A stretch of 64,000 nucleotides of DNA from Mixta mediterraneensis. GTDB taxonomy: Bacteria; Pseudomonadota; Gammaproteobacteria; Enterobacterales; Enterobacteriaceae. Numbering within the stretch: the first letter of the stretch is position 1; each line of letters starts with the position of its first letter. The position numbers were made by a program, and so were the translations under genes. Positions 55,675 to 64,000 of this stretch are shown here, one piece after another. The notes under the pieces were generated by a model. The model ran no database searches. It saw nothing but the letters and a program-made list of their open reading frames with translations, and was not told the origin of the DNA. The DNA lies in assembly GCF_014946725.1 (NCBI RefSeq), contig NZ_JACFXY010000004.1, forward strand, positions 1 to 64,000. Direction: 5' to 3'.

Positions 55675-55700
55675 AAGGGTCGGCTCGCCGGCCCTTTTCT
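55675..55700 (+). terminator. Terminator after fabB
   Basis: AAGGGTCGG / CCGGCCCTT with loop CTCG and one T-G pair, followed by TTCTTT. It begins 24 bases after the fabB stop. Confidence 0.88.
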
Positions 55701-55879
55701 TTGACATTAATTTAACTTCTTGTCAAAATTCACGCTCTCAGGTCCTGCCTTAACGATCTTTCTCGTTACGTAAGCGTTCACGTTAACCAACGCGTATCCA
55801 GTCTGTTATCACGCAGATGGCGTGCGCATGCAGTTGGTTTTTGCCGTTACGGCACGTCTATGAACAAGGAGTTACGTTG

Positions 55880-57064
55880 ATGTCATTTTCCGCCGCTGAA
55901 TCTCAGGTTCAGTCGACCTTTCCTTTGGCCTGTACATCGCTGGCCGTATTTCTCACTTATCTCACCGCAGGATTAGCGCTTCCGGTCATCCCGCTCTACG
56001 TGCATCAGGAGTTAGGGATGAATAACGTGATGGTCGGCGTCGCGGTCGGCATCCAGTTTTTTGCCACGCTATTAACGCGTAGTTTTGCCGGGCGTCGCGC
56101 CGATCAGCACGGCGCAAAGCGCACCACGCAACATGGCATGATGGCCATTGCCCTGGTGGGCCTGGCGTATCTGATTGCTGCATTGCTGCCGGTGCCGGTA
56201 TGGGCAAAGTTTGGTTTGCTGGCGCTGGGGCGTTTGCTGCTGGGCTTCGGCGAAAGTTTACTGCTGACCGGCAACCTGACGTGGGGCATGGGGCTGGTGG
56301 GTCCGAAGCGCTCCGGTCTGGTAATGTCATGGAACGGTATGGCGATTTATGGATCGCTGGCAGCAGGTGCGCCGCTCGGCTTGCTGCTGCATCAGCATGG
56401 CGGTTTTGCCTTGCTGGGTGCGGTCGCGATTTTGTTACCGCTGATTGCGCTGGCACTGAATAGCGGGATCAAAGCGGTGCCGGTAGTGGGCGGTGAACGG
56501 CCGTCACTGTTTAGCGTCGTACGTACCATTTTTCAGCCAGGCCTGGCGCTGGCGCTGCAAGGCACAGGGTTTGCGGTGATTGGAACGTTTACCTCGCTCT
56601 ACTTCGCCGCGCAGCACTGGGGCAACGCCGGTTTTACGTTGTCTGCTTTTGGTCTGGCATTTGTGCTGGTGCGGGTGTTCTTTGGCGGATTGCCGGATCG
56701 CCTGGGTGGCGTAAAAGTGGCGATGTTTTCGCTGCTGATTGAAGCCTGCGGTTTGCTGCTGCTGGCACTGGCCACGCAAAGCTGGATGGGGCTGGTTGGC
56801 GCGGCCTTAACTGGCTGCGGCTGCTCACTGATCTTCCCGGCGCTTGGTGTGGAAGTGATCAAACGCGTATCGCCGCAGGTGCGCGGCACCGCGCTAGGCG
56901 GTTTCTCTGCCTTCCAGGACGTGGCTTATGGAGCCAGCGGACCTGTTACCGGCCTGCTGGCGACCGCATTGGGTTATGGTTCTGTCTATCTGGCGGGGGC
57001 CTGCTGTGCGGCGCTCGGCATTCTGGTTACCTGGCGTTTCGCGCGTCAGCCGCAAACGGCTTAA
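55880..57064 (+). CDS. yfcJ: YfcJ-like MFS transporter
   Basis: A 394-residue MFS protein with 12 helices; AAGGAG precedes the ATG at 55880. The start region reads [20 protein letters not shown], motif A is seen as [20 protein letters not shown], and the second half mirrors it ([18 protein letters not shown]). It is located next to fabB as in E. coli. YfcJ belongs to a sugar/arabinose-efflux-like group; the substrate is unknown. The next gene follows after 20 bases and may be co-transcribed. Confidence 0.9.
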   Translation: MSFSAAESQVQSTFPLACTSLAVFLTYLTAGLALPVIPLYVHQELGMNNVMVGVAVGIQFFATLLTRSFAGRRADQHGAKRTTQHGMMAIALVGLAYLIAALLPVPVWAKFGLLALGRLLLGFGESLLLTGNLTWGMGLVGPKRSGLVMSWNGMAIYGSLAAGAPLGLLLHQHGGFALLGAVAILLPLIALALNSGIKAVPVVGGERPSLFSVVRTIFQPGLALALQGTGFAVIGTFTSLYFAAQHWGNAGFTLSAFGLAFVLVRVFFGGLPDRLGGVKVAMFSLLIEACGLLLLALATQSWMGLVGAALTGCGCSLIFPALGVEVIKRVSPQVRGTALGGFSAFQDVAYGASGPVTGLLATALGYGSVYLAGACCAALGILVTWRFARQPQTA

Positions 57065-57084
57065 AACATAACAGGAGCATCATA

Positions 57085-57528
57085 ATGTCATCGGTATTGC
57101 GCTTTCCCCCTGCTTCACCACAGCAAAGTCTGACATATTTACAGGCCAAACTGGCTTACTACACCGATGCCTGGGATCTTGCTGAAGATTTGGCGCAACA
57201 TATTACCGACATCGTGGTCATTGATGCGCGCTCGACGGAGGCTTATCGGGGCGGACATATTTGCGGTGCCATCTGTTTCCCGCATCGCACCATGAATGAG
57301 ACATCAACTGCGCATTGGGATCGCAGTAAAGTATACGTGACCTATTGCGATGGCATTGGTTGCAACGGCTCGACCAAAGCGGCGTATAAGCTGGCGGCAT
57401 TAGGCTTTCAGGTAAAAGAACTGATCGGTGGATTAGATTTCTGGAAGCGCGATGGACATCCGATGGCATGGGGCGATGCGCCGGGCGAATGGCCGGACGC
57501 GGCGGCTGCCGCGTCGTGCGGTTGTTAA
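57085..57528 (+). CDS. Single-domain rhodanese-like protein
   Basis: A 147-residue protein with one rhodanese fold: DIVVIDARSTEAYRGGHICG, then the active-site loop VTYCDGIGCNGSTKAA (Cys in YCDGIGC), then LGFQVKELIGGLDFWKRDG. An Ala-rich tail ends SCGC. It has no signal peptide, so it is probably cytosolic. Such proteins transfer sulfane sulfur or bind thiols. It follows yfcJ closely (AGGAG site), and its relation to that transporter is unclear. Confidence 0.85.
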   Translation: MSSVLRFPPASPQQSLTYLQAKLAYYTDAWDLAEDLAQHITDIVVIDARSTEAYRGGHICGAICFPHRTMNETSTAHWDRSKVYVTYCDGIGCNGSTKAAYKLAALGFQVKELIGGLDFWKRDGHPMAWGDAPGEWPDAAAAASCGC

Positions 57529-57529
57529 T

Positions 57530-58570
57530 TTAGAGAAACAGCCACAACAGAAAAATCACGACCAACAACGCCACGAATGCACCGAGCAGCGGGCGTTGCG
57601 CTAGCGGTTTCAGCACAGGTGGCAACGACGCCGGGAAGGGCGCCCAGATGGGTTGCGGCTTGATTTCGCTGGCGGCTAAAGGTTGCTCCTGCATCTTTTC
57701 AGCACGACGCGAAAACAGGAAGTTCAGTAAATCCTGGGTTTGCGTCGCCGTCAGCACGGTCTGCGGCGTCGCCTGAAACCGCTGTTGACTGTACTCTTCC
57801 AGCATCCGCTGTTCAGCCTGTGCCAGTGGCTGCTTCAGCGATGCTTCCAGTAGCTGTAAAGTTGGCGCGCTGTGCTGGCTTAGCGTTTGGCGTGCCTGTA
57901 AATATTGCGTCAGCAGCGGAAAATGGCGGGATGGAATAGGATCACCGCTGGTGAGCTGCACCAGCTTCAGCGCTGCCGCCCAGAGTTTGCCACTGGATTC
58001 GCCCGTCGCGGCGGCCAGCCGGATGATTTGCTGATTCAGGGTATGGTGTTCGGCGGGCAGTAAAGAGCGATCGCTGGCGCGGGTCTGCTGCGGTTGCGGA
58101 ATCGCCATTTGGCCGTTTTGCAACATGGTCAGCACTTGATGAAGTTGATCCTGACTCAGCGAGCTCAACACGGTTTGACCAAATCGCTGGCGGATGAAAT
58201 CGCTTACCGCCTGACGATTATTGCCCTGCGGTAGCAGATCGGTTAGCTGCGTCATCAACTGGCGCGTAGCGTGGCCGGTTTGTGCCTGGGTTAAACGCGT
58301 CGTGAGATATTGTTCAGCCGCCGGAAAATGGCGTGACTGTAAGTCTGCATCGCTTCTCACATTAACTTCACGGCGAATACCTGCCCACAACTCTGGCGCT
58401 TTCAAATTGCTGAGAGACAAAATGCGCACAATCAGGCGTTCCAGCGTAGTACGTTGCGCAGGGGAGAGCGGCTGTTCGCCGGGAGCGGAACCCGGACGAG
58501 GCGCGCCCGTTTGCGGATTTACAGATGAACGATCGCCGACCGGCACGCCAGGGCCGCTAACAGGTTGCAT
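57530..58570 (-). CDS. flk: Flagellar regulator Flk
   Basis: The ATG at 58570 (MQPVSGPGVPVGDRS), with AAGGA upstream, gives 346 residues. The N-terminus is Pro/Gly-rich. Two similar helical repeats contain RHFPAAEQYLTTRL and RHFPLLTQYLQARQ, each with an upstream LWAGIR/LWAAAL motif. A C-terminal membrane helix (FVALLVVIFLLWLFL) anchors it with the bulk in the cytosol. In Salmonella, Flk links flagellar ring assembly to the FlgM export switch. It sits beside fabB/yfcJ as in E. coli. Confidence 0.93.
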   Translation of the reverse strand: MQPVSGPGVPVGDRSSVNPQTGAPRPGSAPGEQPLSPAQRTTLERLIVRILSLSNLKAPELWAGIRREVNVRSDADLQSRHFPAAEQYLTTRLTQAQTGHATRQLMTQLTDLLPQGNNRQAVSDFIRQRFGQTVLSSLSQDQLHQVLTMLQNGQMAIPQPQQTRASDRSLLPAEHHTLNQQIIRLAAATGESSGKLWAAALKLVQLTSGDPIPSRHFPLLTQYLQARQTLSQHSAPTLQLLEASLKQPLAQAEQRMLEEYSQQRFQATPQTVLTATQTQDLLNFLFSRRAEKMQEQPLAASEIKPQPIWAPFPASLPPVLKPLAQRPLLGAFVALLVVIFLLWLFL

Positions 58571-58635
58571 GACGGATTCCTTGGAGAAAACAGAACAGCG
58601 TGGGATGCGCCGGAATGAGAATGCGCCATGATAGC

Positions 58636-58663
58636 AAAAGCCCCCGGGAAATCCCACGGGGGC
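58636..58663 (-). terminator. Terminator of the tctCBA operon
   Basis: Read leftward: GCCCCCG, a 10-base loop region, then CGGGGGC followed by TTTT. It lies 20 bases after the tctA stop and ahead of flk. Confidence 0.85.
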
Positions 58664-58682
58664 GCGGTTGTTTCAGCGTGAT

Positions 58683-60188
58683 TTACTCAGCAGCCAGTTT
58701 CATGCGTTTACGACGCCAGCGTTTCCACACAAATGGAACAACCAATACCGCTATCGCTAACAGCAGCAACACTTTGCAGATCATACTTTCCCACAGAATG
58801 GGCAGGTTGCCGTTACTGATCGATAATGCGCGACGCAGATTCTGCTCCAGCATTTCACCTAATACAAAGCCTAAAATCAGCGGGGACATGGGAAAATCCA
58901 TCTTACGCAGGATATAGCCGAAGACACCCAGCCCAACCATCAGCAGCAGATCAAACGTGGTGCTGTGTACGGCATACACGCCAACGGCAGAAATGGCGGC
59001 AATGGTTGGCACCAGGAACCAGAGCGGGATAGTCAGCATGCGGGCAAACACGTTGATCATGGGGATATTCATGACCAACAACATTACGTTACCAATCAGC
59101 AGTGCGGCGATCAGGCCCCAGACAATATCGGGCTGCTCGGTAAACATTGCCGGCCCTGGCGTAATATTATACAGCGTCAACGCGCCGACCATCACCGCAG
59201 TTGTGCCAGAACCGGGAATGCCAAGCGTTAACATCGGAATAAACGATCCACAGGCTGAGGCGTTATTTGCCGCTTCTGGCGCGGCTACGCCACGAATGTC
59301 ACCTTTACCAAACTGATCGCTACCGCTGATTTTTTTCTCCGTCATGTAAGCAATGGCGCTGGCGATGGTGGCTCCCGCCTCCGGTAAAACGCCGACAAAG
59401 AAACCGATAAATGACGAACGAAGCGTAGCGCCGGTCGCCATCGTCGCTTCCTTCATGTTGAACATCATGCGGCCACTGGCGCGTACCGCTTTCTGCCCCG
59501 TTCTGGTCGACTCCAGCATTAACAGAATTTCGCTCACTGAGAATAAGCCAATCACCACAACGACGAACTGAATGCCGTCGGAAAGGTGCACGCTGTTAAA
59601 GGTAAAGCGATAAACGCCAGTGTTAGCGTCAACGCCGACGGTGGCCATGCTTAAGCCAATTAAAGCCGCAAGGAAGGACTTCAGCGGATTCTGGCTCATC
59701 ATGCTGCCGAGACAGGCGATGGCAAAGACCATCAGCGCGAAGTATTCAGCCGGACCAAATGCCAGCGACCAGCTTGCCAGCAGCGGGGCGAACAAAATGA
59801 TGCCGACGATGGCGATGGTTGAACCGATAAACGAACTGACGGCAGAAATTGACAGCGCGACGCCTGCTTTTCCCTGTTGCGCCATCGGATAACCATCCAG
59901 CGCGGTCATGATCGCACCGGCATCACCCGGTACATTCAGCAAAATTGACGAGATGCGACCGCCATATTCACAGCCGATGTACACGGTTGCCAGCAAAATC
60001 AGCGCAGACTCCGCCGGTAAGTGCAGGGCAAACGCCAGCGGCATTAAAATCGCCACGCCGTTGATGGGCCCAAGGCCCGGTAGCAGTCCTACAATCGTAC
60101 CGATAAAGCAGCCGAACAGGGCGATCATCAGGTTTTCGGGCGTCATGGCGACGGCGAAACCCTGCATCAAAAAAGACCAGGTATCCAT
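58683..60188 (-). CDS. tctA: Tripartite tricarboxylate transporter large subunit TctA
   Basis: A 501-residue inner-membrane protein with about 11-12 helices. The conserved motif GLLPGLGPINGVAILMPLAF is near the N-terminus, a second copy-like region reads FVGVLPEAGATIASAIAYM, and a third is MLTLGIPGSGTTAVMVGALT. It is the sodium- or proton-driven permease that imports citrate or other tricarboxylates delivered by TctC. It is the last gene of the tctC-tctB-tctA operon. Confidence 0.95.
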   Translation of the reverse strand: MDTWSFLMQGFAVAMTPENLMIALFGCFIGTIVGLLPGLGPINGVAILMPLAFALHLPAESALILLATVYIGCEYGGRISSILLNVPGDAGAIMTALDGYPMAQQGKAGVALSISAVSSFIGSTIAIVGIILFAPLLASWSLAFGPAEYFALMVFAIACLGSMMSQNPLKSFLAALIGLSMATVGVDANTGVYRFTFNSVHLSDGIQFVVVVIGLFSVSEILLMLESTRTGQKAVRASGRMMFNMKEATMATGATLRSSFIGFFVGVLPEAGATIASAIAYMTEKKISGSDQFGKGDIRGVAAPEAANNASACGSFIPMLTLGIPGSGTTAVMVGALTLYNITPGPAMFTEQPDIVWGLIAALLIGNVMLLVMNIPMINVFARMLTIPLWFLVPTIAAISAVGVYAVHSTTFDLLLMVGLGVFGYILRKMDFPMSPLILGFVLGEMLEQNLRRALSISNGNLPILWESMICKVLLLLAIAVLVVPFVWKRWRRKRMKLAAE

Positions 60189-60198
60189 GCTTCTCTCC

Positions 60199-60633
60199 TT
60201 AACTCAGCCAGCTACCGACAGGCAGGGTAACTTCCAGCAGATGATCAAAGGCGTAAAACAGCGCCAGCCCCATCACCACGCCGGCAATTGCGGCGGCCCA
60301 CCAGCGTGCACCAAACAGCATGCCGATACCGAACGTCAGCAAGGTGGTGCACAGCGCAAAGCCGAGCGTTTCAAATAGCCAGCCATACAGCAACATCATC
60401 AGTATCAGCGCAATCAAACGCTTTAATGTGCCGCTGGCGGGCCACTGAATATTGTCAGGTTTGCGAAACAGCATTAGCAGAGCGCAGATTGCCATCAGGC
60501 CCAGAATCCCCATGGGAAACGGGCGTGGTCCCACGGGTTCGTAGCTGTATTCGCTGTGGAGCTGCCAGGCAATCACCATGCCGCCAAAGCACAGCGCCAG
60601 CCAGATAACCGCAAAAATACGATCGCTCATCAT
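60199..60633 (-). CDS. tctB: Tripartite tricarboxylate transporter small subunit TctB
   Basis: A 144-residue protein with four helices (IFAVIWLALCFGGMVIAW at the start; PFPMGILGLMAICALLMLF next). The ribosome binding site GGAGC precedes two adjacent ATG codons. It pairs with TctA. The arginine-proline element GPRPFPMG is the family hallmark. It lies nine bases after tctC and ten before tctA. Confidence 0.92.
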   Translation of the reverse strand: MMSDRIFAVIWLALCFGGMVIAWQLHSEYSYEPVGPRPFPMGILGLMAICALLMLFRKPDNIQWPASGTLKRLIALILMMLLYGWLFETLGFALCTTLLTFGIGMLFGARWWAAAIAGVVMGLALFYAFDHLLEVTLPVGSWLS

Positions 60634-60642
60634 GTGCTCCGG

Positions 60643-61623
60643 TTATTTTGCCAGACCGAAAGACTTCGCTTTTTCGCGATAACCCGTTACCTGCTTTTTC
60701 ACGTAGCTGTCGAGTTCTGCGCCAAACAGGTTGAATTCAAACAGGCCACGCATATCGCGCTGTTTCTGGAATTCCGGCGTGGTGACCATTTTTTTAAAGG
60801 CATCTTCCCACCATTTGTATTCGGCATCGGTCACTTTCGGGCCGAGGTAGAAACCGCGAATGATGGGCCAGACAACGTCAAAACCTTGTTCTTTCGCTGT
60901 CGGCACGTTTGCCAGCTGGCCCGACAGGCGCTTGTCTGACATCACCGCCAGCACGCGCAGTTTGCCGGCCTGCAGATGCGGCACCATTTCGCTCATGTCG
61001 CCCGACACCACCTGAATATGATTCCCCAGCAGCGCCGTCACCGGTTCGCCACCGCCTTCAAATGCCACATAACGCATTTTGCGTGGATCAATGCCCGCTT
61101 CCCGCGCCAGTAACGCTGTTTTCATCCAGTCCTGACTGCCAATGGAGGCACCTGCACCCACCACAACTTTGGTGGGATCTTTTTTCATGGCTTCCATCAG
61201 CTCACCCAGGTTTTTCCATGGCGCATCGGCGCGCACTGCGATCATGCCGTAGTCAGTACCGACCGCCGCCAGCCACTTCACATCATCTTCTGAGTAGCCA
61301 CCAAACTTTCCTTGCGACAGGTTGAGTAGCGATCCACCGGAGAAAGCGACAACCGTGCCCGCTTCGGCGGGGCGTTGCGCAATGATGGCGTTATAAGCGA
61401 CCGCACCGACGCCGCCAGGCATGTAAGTCACGCGCATTGGCGAATCAATCTGTTTAGTTTCCTGCAATGAAACTTGCAGCAGCTTGCAGGTCAGGTCAAA
61501 GCCGCCGCCGGGTTTAGCCGGTGCGATGCATTCGGTACGTTCGGGCGCATCGGCGGCAAACGTAGTTGGAACCAACAGAGCCAGCAGGGTTGAGGCCAGC
61601 GTGGTGCGGATTATTTTTTTCAT
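60643..61623 (-). CDS. tctC: Tricarboxylate-binding periplasmic protein TctC
   Basis: A 326-residue Bug-type binding protein. The signal peptide ends at TTFAADA. The ligand loop regions read CIAPAKPGGGFDLTCKLLQV and VTYMPGGVGAVAYNAIIAQR, with the GGVGA loop typical of the family; VVGAGASIGSQDW and GHIQVVSGDMSEM-type segments follow. It delivers citrate or a related acid to TctAB. It is the first gene of the operon, divergent from tctD with 120 bases between. Confidence 0.94.
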   Translation of the reverse strand: MKKIIRTTLASTLLALLVPTTFAADAPERTECIAPAKPGGGFDLTCKLLQVSLQETKQIDSPMRVTYMPGGVGAVAYNAIIAQRPAEAGTVVAFSGGSLLNLSQGKFGGYSEDDVKWLAAVGTDYGMIAVRADAPWKNLGELMEAMKKDPTKVVVGAGASIGSQDWMKTALLAREAGIDPRKMRYVAFEGGGEPVTALLGNHIQVVSGDMSEMVPHLQAGKLRVLAVMSDKRLSGQLANVPTAKEQGFDVVWPIIRGFYLGPKVTDAEYKWWEDAFKKMVTTPEFQKQRDMRGLFEFNLFGAELDSYVKKQVTGYREKAKSFGLAK

Positions 61624-61743
61624 CTTTCGCTCCCTTCTTTCTTCCAGAGTGTGATTACTACCGAATATTCGGCGTTGCTGGATTGTTAAAACAGTTACCT
61701 TTCATTTACCTTTCACTGCCCGGAAATAATGACAGGATGTGAT

Positions 61744-62415
61744 ATGCGTCTCTTACTGGTGGAAGATACGGTTGAGCTGGCGTGCTGGTTACAAAAAGCG
61801 CTAACGCAAAAAGGATTTGCGGTGGATTGGGTTGCAGAGGGCGTGGCGGCAGACCTTATGCTGCAAAGCGAAGAGTATGCGCTGGTGGTGCTGGACGTCT
61901 CGCTGCCGCGCATGGATGGTTTTGAGGTGCTGTCGCGGCTGCGGCGGCGCGGTCAAAACGTGCCGGTATTGCTGTTGACTGCACGCAGCGCGCTTGATGA
62001 TCGGGTACGCGGTCTCAATCAGGGGGCCGATGATTACCTCACCAAACCCTTCGAACTTGATGAACTGGAAGCGCGCCTGCGGGCATTATGGCGACGGAGT
62101 CAGGGTCAGCCGCCACAAAGTCAGGTACTGGGCCAGTTGATGCTCGACAACGAAGGGTATTTTTTGCTGGCAGAAAAGCCACTGGCGCTGACGCCGCGCG
62201 AATCCAGCATTCTTACTACGCTGATGCAGCGACGCGGGCGGCCGGTTTCACGTCAGCATCTGTATGAACAAACCTTCACCCTGAATGATGAAGTCAGCCC
62301 GGAAAGTATCGAGCTTTACGTACACCGGGTGCGCAAAAAACTGGCTGGCAGTGACGTGGCAATCGTAACGCTGCGCGGGCTGGGTTACAGCCTAGAAATG
62401 CTGTCGTGCGAATAA
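61744..62415 (+). CDS. tctD: Response regulator TctD
   Basis: The ATG at 61744 (MRLLLVEDTV) gives 223 residues; an ATG five codons earlier is possible. The receiver has acidic residues in LVEDTVELA, the phosphorylated Asp in LVVLDVSLPRMDGFEV, T in LLLTARSALDD and K in YLTKPFELDELEARL. The OmpR/PhoB-type winged helix ends with ELYVHRVRKKLAGSDV and ITLRGLGY-like VTLRGLGYSLE. It activates tctCBA in response to TctE. It overlaps tctE by ten bases. Confidence 0.94.
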   Translation: MRLLLVEDTVELACWLQKALTQKGFAVDWVAEGVAADLMLQSEEYALVVLDVSLPRMDGFEVLSRLRRRGQNVPVLLLTARSALDDRVRGLNQGADDYLTKPFELDELEARLRALWRRSQGQPPQSQVLGQLMLDNEGYFLLAEKPLALTPRESSILTTLMQRRGRPVSRQHLYEQTFTLNDEVSPESIELYVHRVRKKLAGSDVAIVTLRGLGYSLEMLSCE

Positions 62416-63794
62416 TTCCCTCTCTACGCGGCGAATTACTGGTCTGGCTGGGTTTGCCGCTTGCGCTGCTGTGGGGATTGTCAGTTTATACCCATTATCA
62501 GAGTGCGGTGCATGCGGCGAATCAGGCTTACGATCGCTCCTTGCTGGCGTCAGCCCGCACCGTTGCCGAACGTTTAGTGGTGCGCCATCGCCACCTTGAA
62601 GTCGATGTGCCCTGGGTTGTGCTCGACAGTTTCGAGCGCAACATGAATGACCAACTGTTTTATCAGGTCATTTCACCTGAAGGGAAAACGCTCTCTGGTT
62701 ATGACGATCTGCCGACTATCCCGCCCACCAGCCAGCTTTCCGAGATTTATCCCGCGTTAGTGTATTTCTATGACGCGCGTTATCACCAACAGCGTATCCG
62801 CATTGCCGCGCTCTGGCAGCCGGTCAATGAGGCAGGTGTTAACGGCATGGCGCTGGTGCTGGTGGCAGAAACACTGAATTCACGTCAGGCCTTCGCCGAA
62901 GGTTTGCTGCGCACGGCTTTGCTCAGCCAGAATTGTTTAGTGCTTGTCACCCTTTTGCTGGCCGGTTTAATGCTGCGACGCGTACTGCGCCCGCTGCGAC
63001 GTTTGTCGCGTATTGTGTTGCACCGTGATGGCAGTGAATTAACGCCATTGCCGTCGCTACCCTGGTCTGAATTGCAGCCGTTGATTATCGCTTTTAACCG
63101 CTACCTGGAACGGCTGCGCAGTTTGCTGGCACGACAGGATCGCTTTAGCGCCGACGCCGCGCATCAGTTGCGCACGCCGCTGGCGATCCTTAAAACGCAG
63201 GTTGGCGTGGCGTTAAACAGCGAGCGTCCCGAACAGTGGCGGGAAAGTTTACAGGGTATGCGGCATACCCTGGATGACACCATTTTGCTCACCGATCGTT
63301 TATTGCAACTGGCACGAATGAAAGCGCGACATGGCGAAGAAAAACCGTTAACAAACGTAGATTTGGCTGACATCCTGCGCGATGCCTGTTTCAGCAGTTA
63401 CACTGCAGCCAGAAACAAGCGCATCGATTTAGGCTATGAAGGCCAGCAAAATGATGAGGTGAAAGGAAATAGCTTGCTGCTCGGCGAGCTATGCGCCAAC
63501 CTGCTGGACAACGCCATTAAATATACGCCGATAGGCGGCATTGTTACCGCCAGATTGTACGCCGGAAAACTGGAGATTGAAGATAGCGGGCCGGGCATCG
63601 ACAGTGCGGAGCAGGAGAAAGCGTTACAACCTTTTTCGCGGTTTGATCATGGAAGCCTACAGCCTGGCGCGGGCATCGGTCTGGCGTTAGTAAAGGATAT
63701 TTGTGCCTGGCACGGCGCGTTGATCAGTTTGGATCGCAGCCCGCTATTGGGCGGACTGCGCGTGACGATTCAATTTAAACCCGATCAACGCTAG
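62406..63794 (+). CDS. tctE: Sensor histidine kinase TctE
   Basis: A 462-residue kinase with GTG start at 62406, inside the tctD end. Two helices (LVWLGLPLALLWGLSVYTH and NCLVLVTLLLAGLML) border a periplasmic sensor of about 130 residues. The H box is FSADAAHQLRTPLAILKTQV, the N box NLLDNAIKYTPIG, and the G boxes EIEDSGPGID and GAGIGLALVKDI. It senses tricarboxylates in the periplasm and phosphorylates TctD. Confidence 0.94.
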   Translation: MRIIPSLRGELLVWLGLPLALLWGLSVYTHYQSAVHAANQAYDRSLLASARTVAERLVVRHRHLEVDVPWVVLDSFERNMNDQLFYQVISPEGKTLSGYDDLPTIPPTSQLSEIYPALVYFYDARYHQQRIRIAALWQPVNEAGVNGMALVLVAETLNSRQAFAEGLLRTALLSQNCLVLVTLLLAGLMLRRVLRPLRRLSRIVLHRDGSELTPLPSLPWSELQPLIIAFNRYLERLRSLLARQDRFSADAAHQLRTPLAILKTQVGVALNSERPEQWRESLQGMRHTLDDTILLTDRLLQLARMKARHGEEKPLTNVDLADILRDACFSSYTAARNKRIDLGYEGQQNDEVKGNSLLLGELCANLLDNAIKYTPIGGIVTARLYAGKLEIEDSGPGIDSAEQEKALQPFSRFDHGSLQPGAGIGLALVKDICAWHGALISLDRSPLLGGLRVTIQFKPDQR

Positions 63795-64000
63795 CCGGTT
63801 TCTGGCCTGCCAGGGGTGTTTTCAGTCGCTGTGCGAGGATCACGCCAAACAGCGTCAGCCCGCCACCAATCCAGTGATAGCTGTGTAGTTGCTCATGCAG
63901 GAACAGCACGGCAATCACCGCGGTAAATACCGGCGTCAGGTTCATAAAAATGCTGGTGGTGCTGGCACCTAAGCGCTGCACGCAGTGGATCCACAGGAAA
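63775..64000 (-). CDS. EamA/DMT-family transporter, C-terminal part (runs off window)
   Basis: The last 74 residues of a leftward gene are present; the start lies beyond the right edge. The text ASTTSIFMNLTPVFTAVIAV, then LHEQLHSYHWIGGGLTLFGV is the final two helices of an EamA permease, with the typical NLTPVFT and GG-LTL-GV pattern. It is convergent with tctE and overlaps its 3' end by 20 bases. Substrate unknown. Confidence 0.88.
   Translation of the reverse strand, partial: FLWIHCVQRLGASTTSIFMNLTPVFTAVIAVLFLHEQLHSYHWIGGGLTLFGVILAQRLKTPLAGQKPASVDRV

Overview
The window is a chromosomal segment of an enterobacterium, most likely Erwiniaceae (Pantoea/Erwinia type). Gene order follows the Escherichia coli 2.4-2.5 Mb region in blocks: nupC/mntH/ypeC, glk, alaC/ypdK, argW/yfdC, mlaA/fadL/yfcZ/fadIJ/sixA/smrB/prmB/aroC/mepA/yfcA/epmC/yfcL/mnmC/fabB/yfcJ/flk. 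Three things differ from E. coli: an indolepyruvate decarboxylase gene beside glk, a complete ccm operon between yfdC and mlaA, and a tctCBA-tctDE citrate-type uptake locus. The genus assignment is inference from protein similarity and gene order recalled from knowledge; no search was run.

Positions 1-7581 are a decayed prophage or integrative island ending in an attachment scar in a tRNA-Ala(GGC) gene. It holds two AlpA-like regulators, a MerR/excisionase-type HTH protein, a HEPN/MltR-like gene, a terminase small-subunit remnant and several small phage ORFs. Three insertion sequences sit in it: the right end of one IS21-family copy at 1-126, an IS3-family element at 3877-5105, and a complete IS21-family element at 5177-7137. 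The complete IS21 split the integrase gene and left a 6-bp target duplication. The IS3 element has no target duplication and joins the interrupted integrase to the tail of an unrelated gene, so adjacent DNA was probably deleted.

Positions 7741-12029 are a four-gene leftward operon for organosulfur use: flavin monooxygenase, substrate-binding protein, cupin thiol dioxygenase and a four-domain rhodanese. From 12.2 to 22 kb come nupC and mntH (divergent, with a perfect palindrome resembling an MntR operator), ypeC, an aldo/keto reductase, ipdC, glk, an acetyltransferase, alaC and the 23-residue ypdK. From 22 to 31.4 kb is a variable block: a two-gene efflux pump facing an IclR regulator across twin operator-like repeats, a Usp protein, an unknown membrane protein, two small lipoproteins, an SMP-30 enzyme, a YmgB-like protein, a broken EamA transporter and an AraC regulator.

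From 31.5 kb come argW, a frameshifted yfdC, ccmABCDEFGHI, and mlaA preceded by a palindromic mobile-type repeat. Next is the fatty-acid block fadL-yfcZ-fadIJ, then translation and cell-wall genes, then fabB. FadR-like sites precede fadL, fadI and fabB, and fabB also has a FabR-like operator, so import, degradation and unsaturated fatty acid synthesis look co-regulated. The window ends with yfcJ, a rhodanese, flk, tctABC with tctDE, and a partial EamA transporter.

Four otherwise conserved genes are broken here (eamA, yfdC, yfcZ, yfcA). Two of the lesions lie in homopolymer runs, so sequencing error must be separated from real decay. The most original leads are the organosulfur operon, the HEPN-like gene in the prophage remnant, the two tRNA scars (tRNA-Ala and argW) and the operator-flanked efflux/IclR pair. 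I did not see a clearly new multi-gene defence or signalling system.
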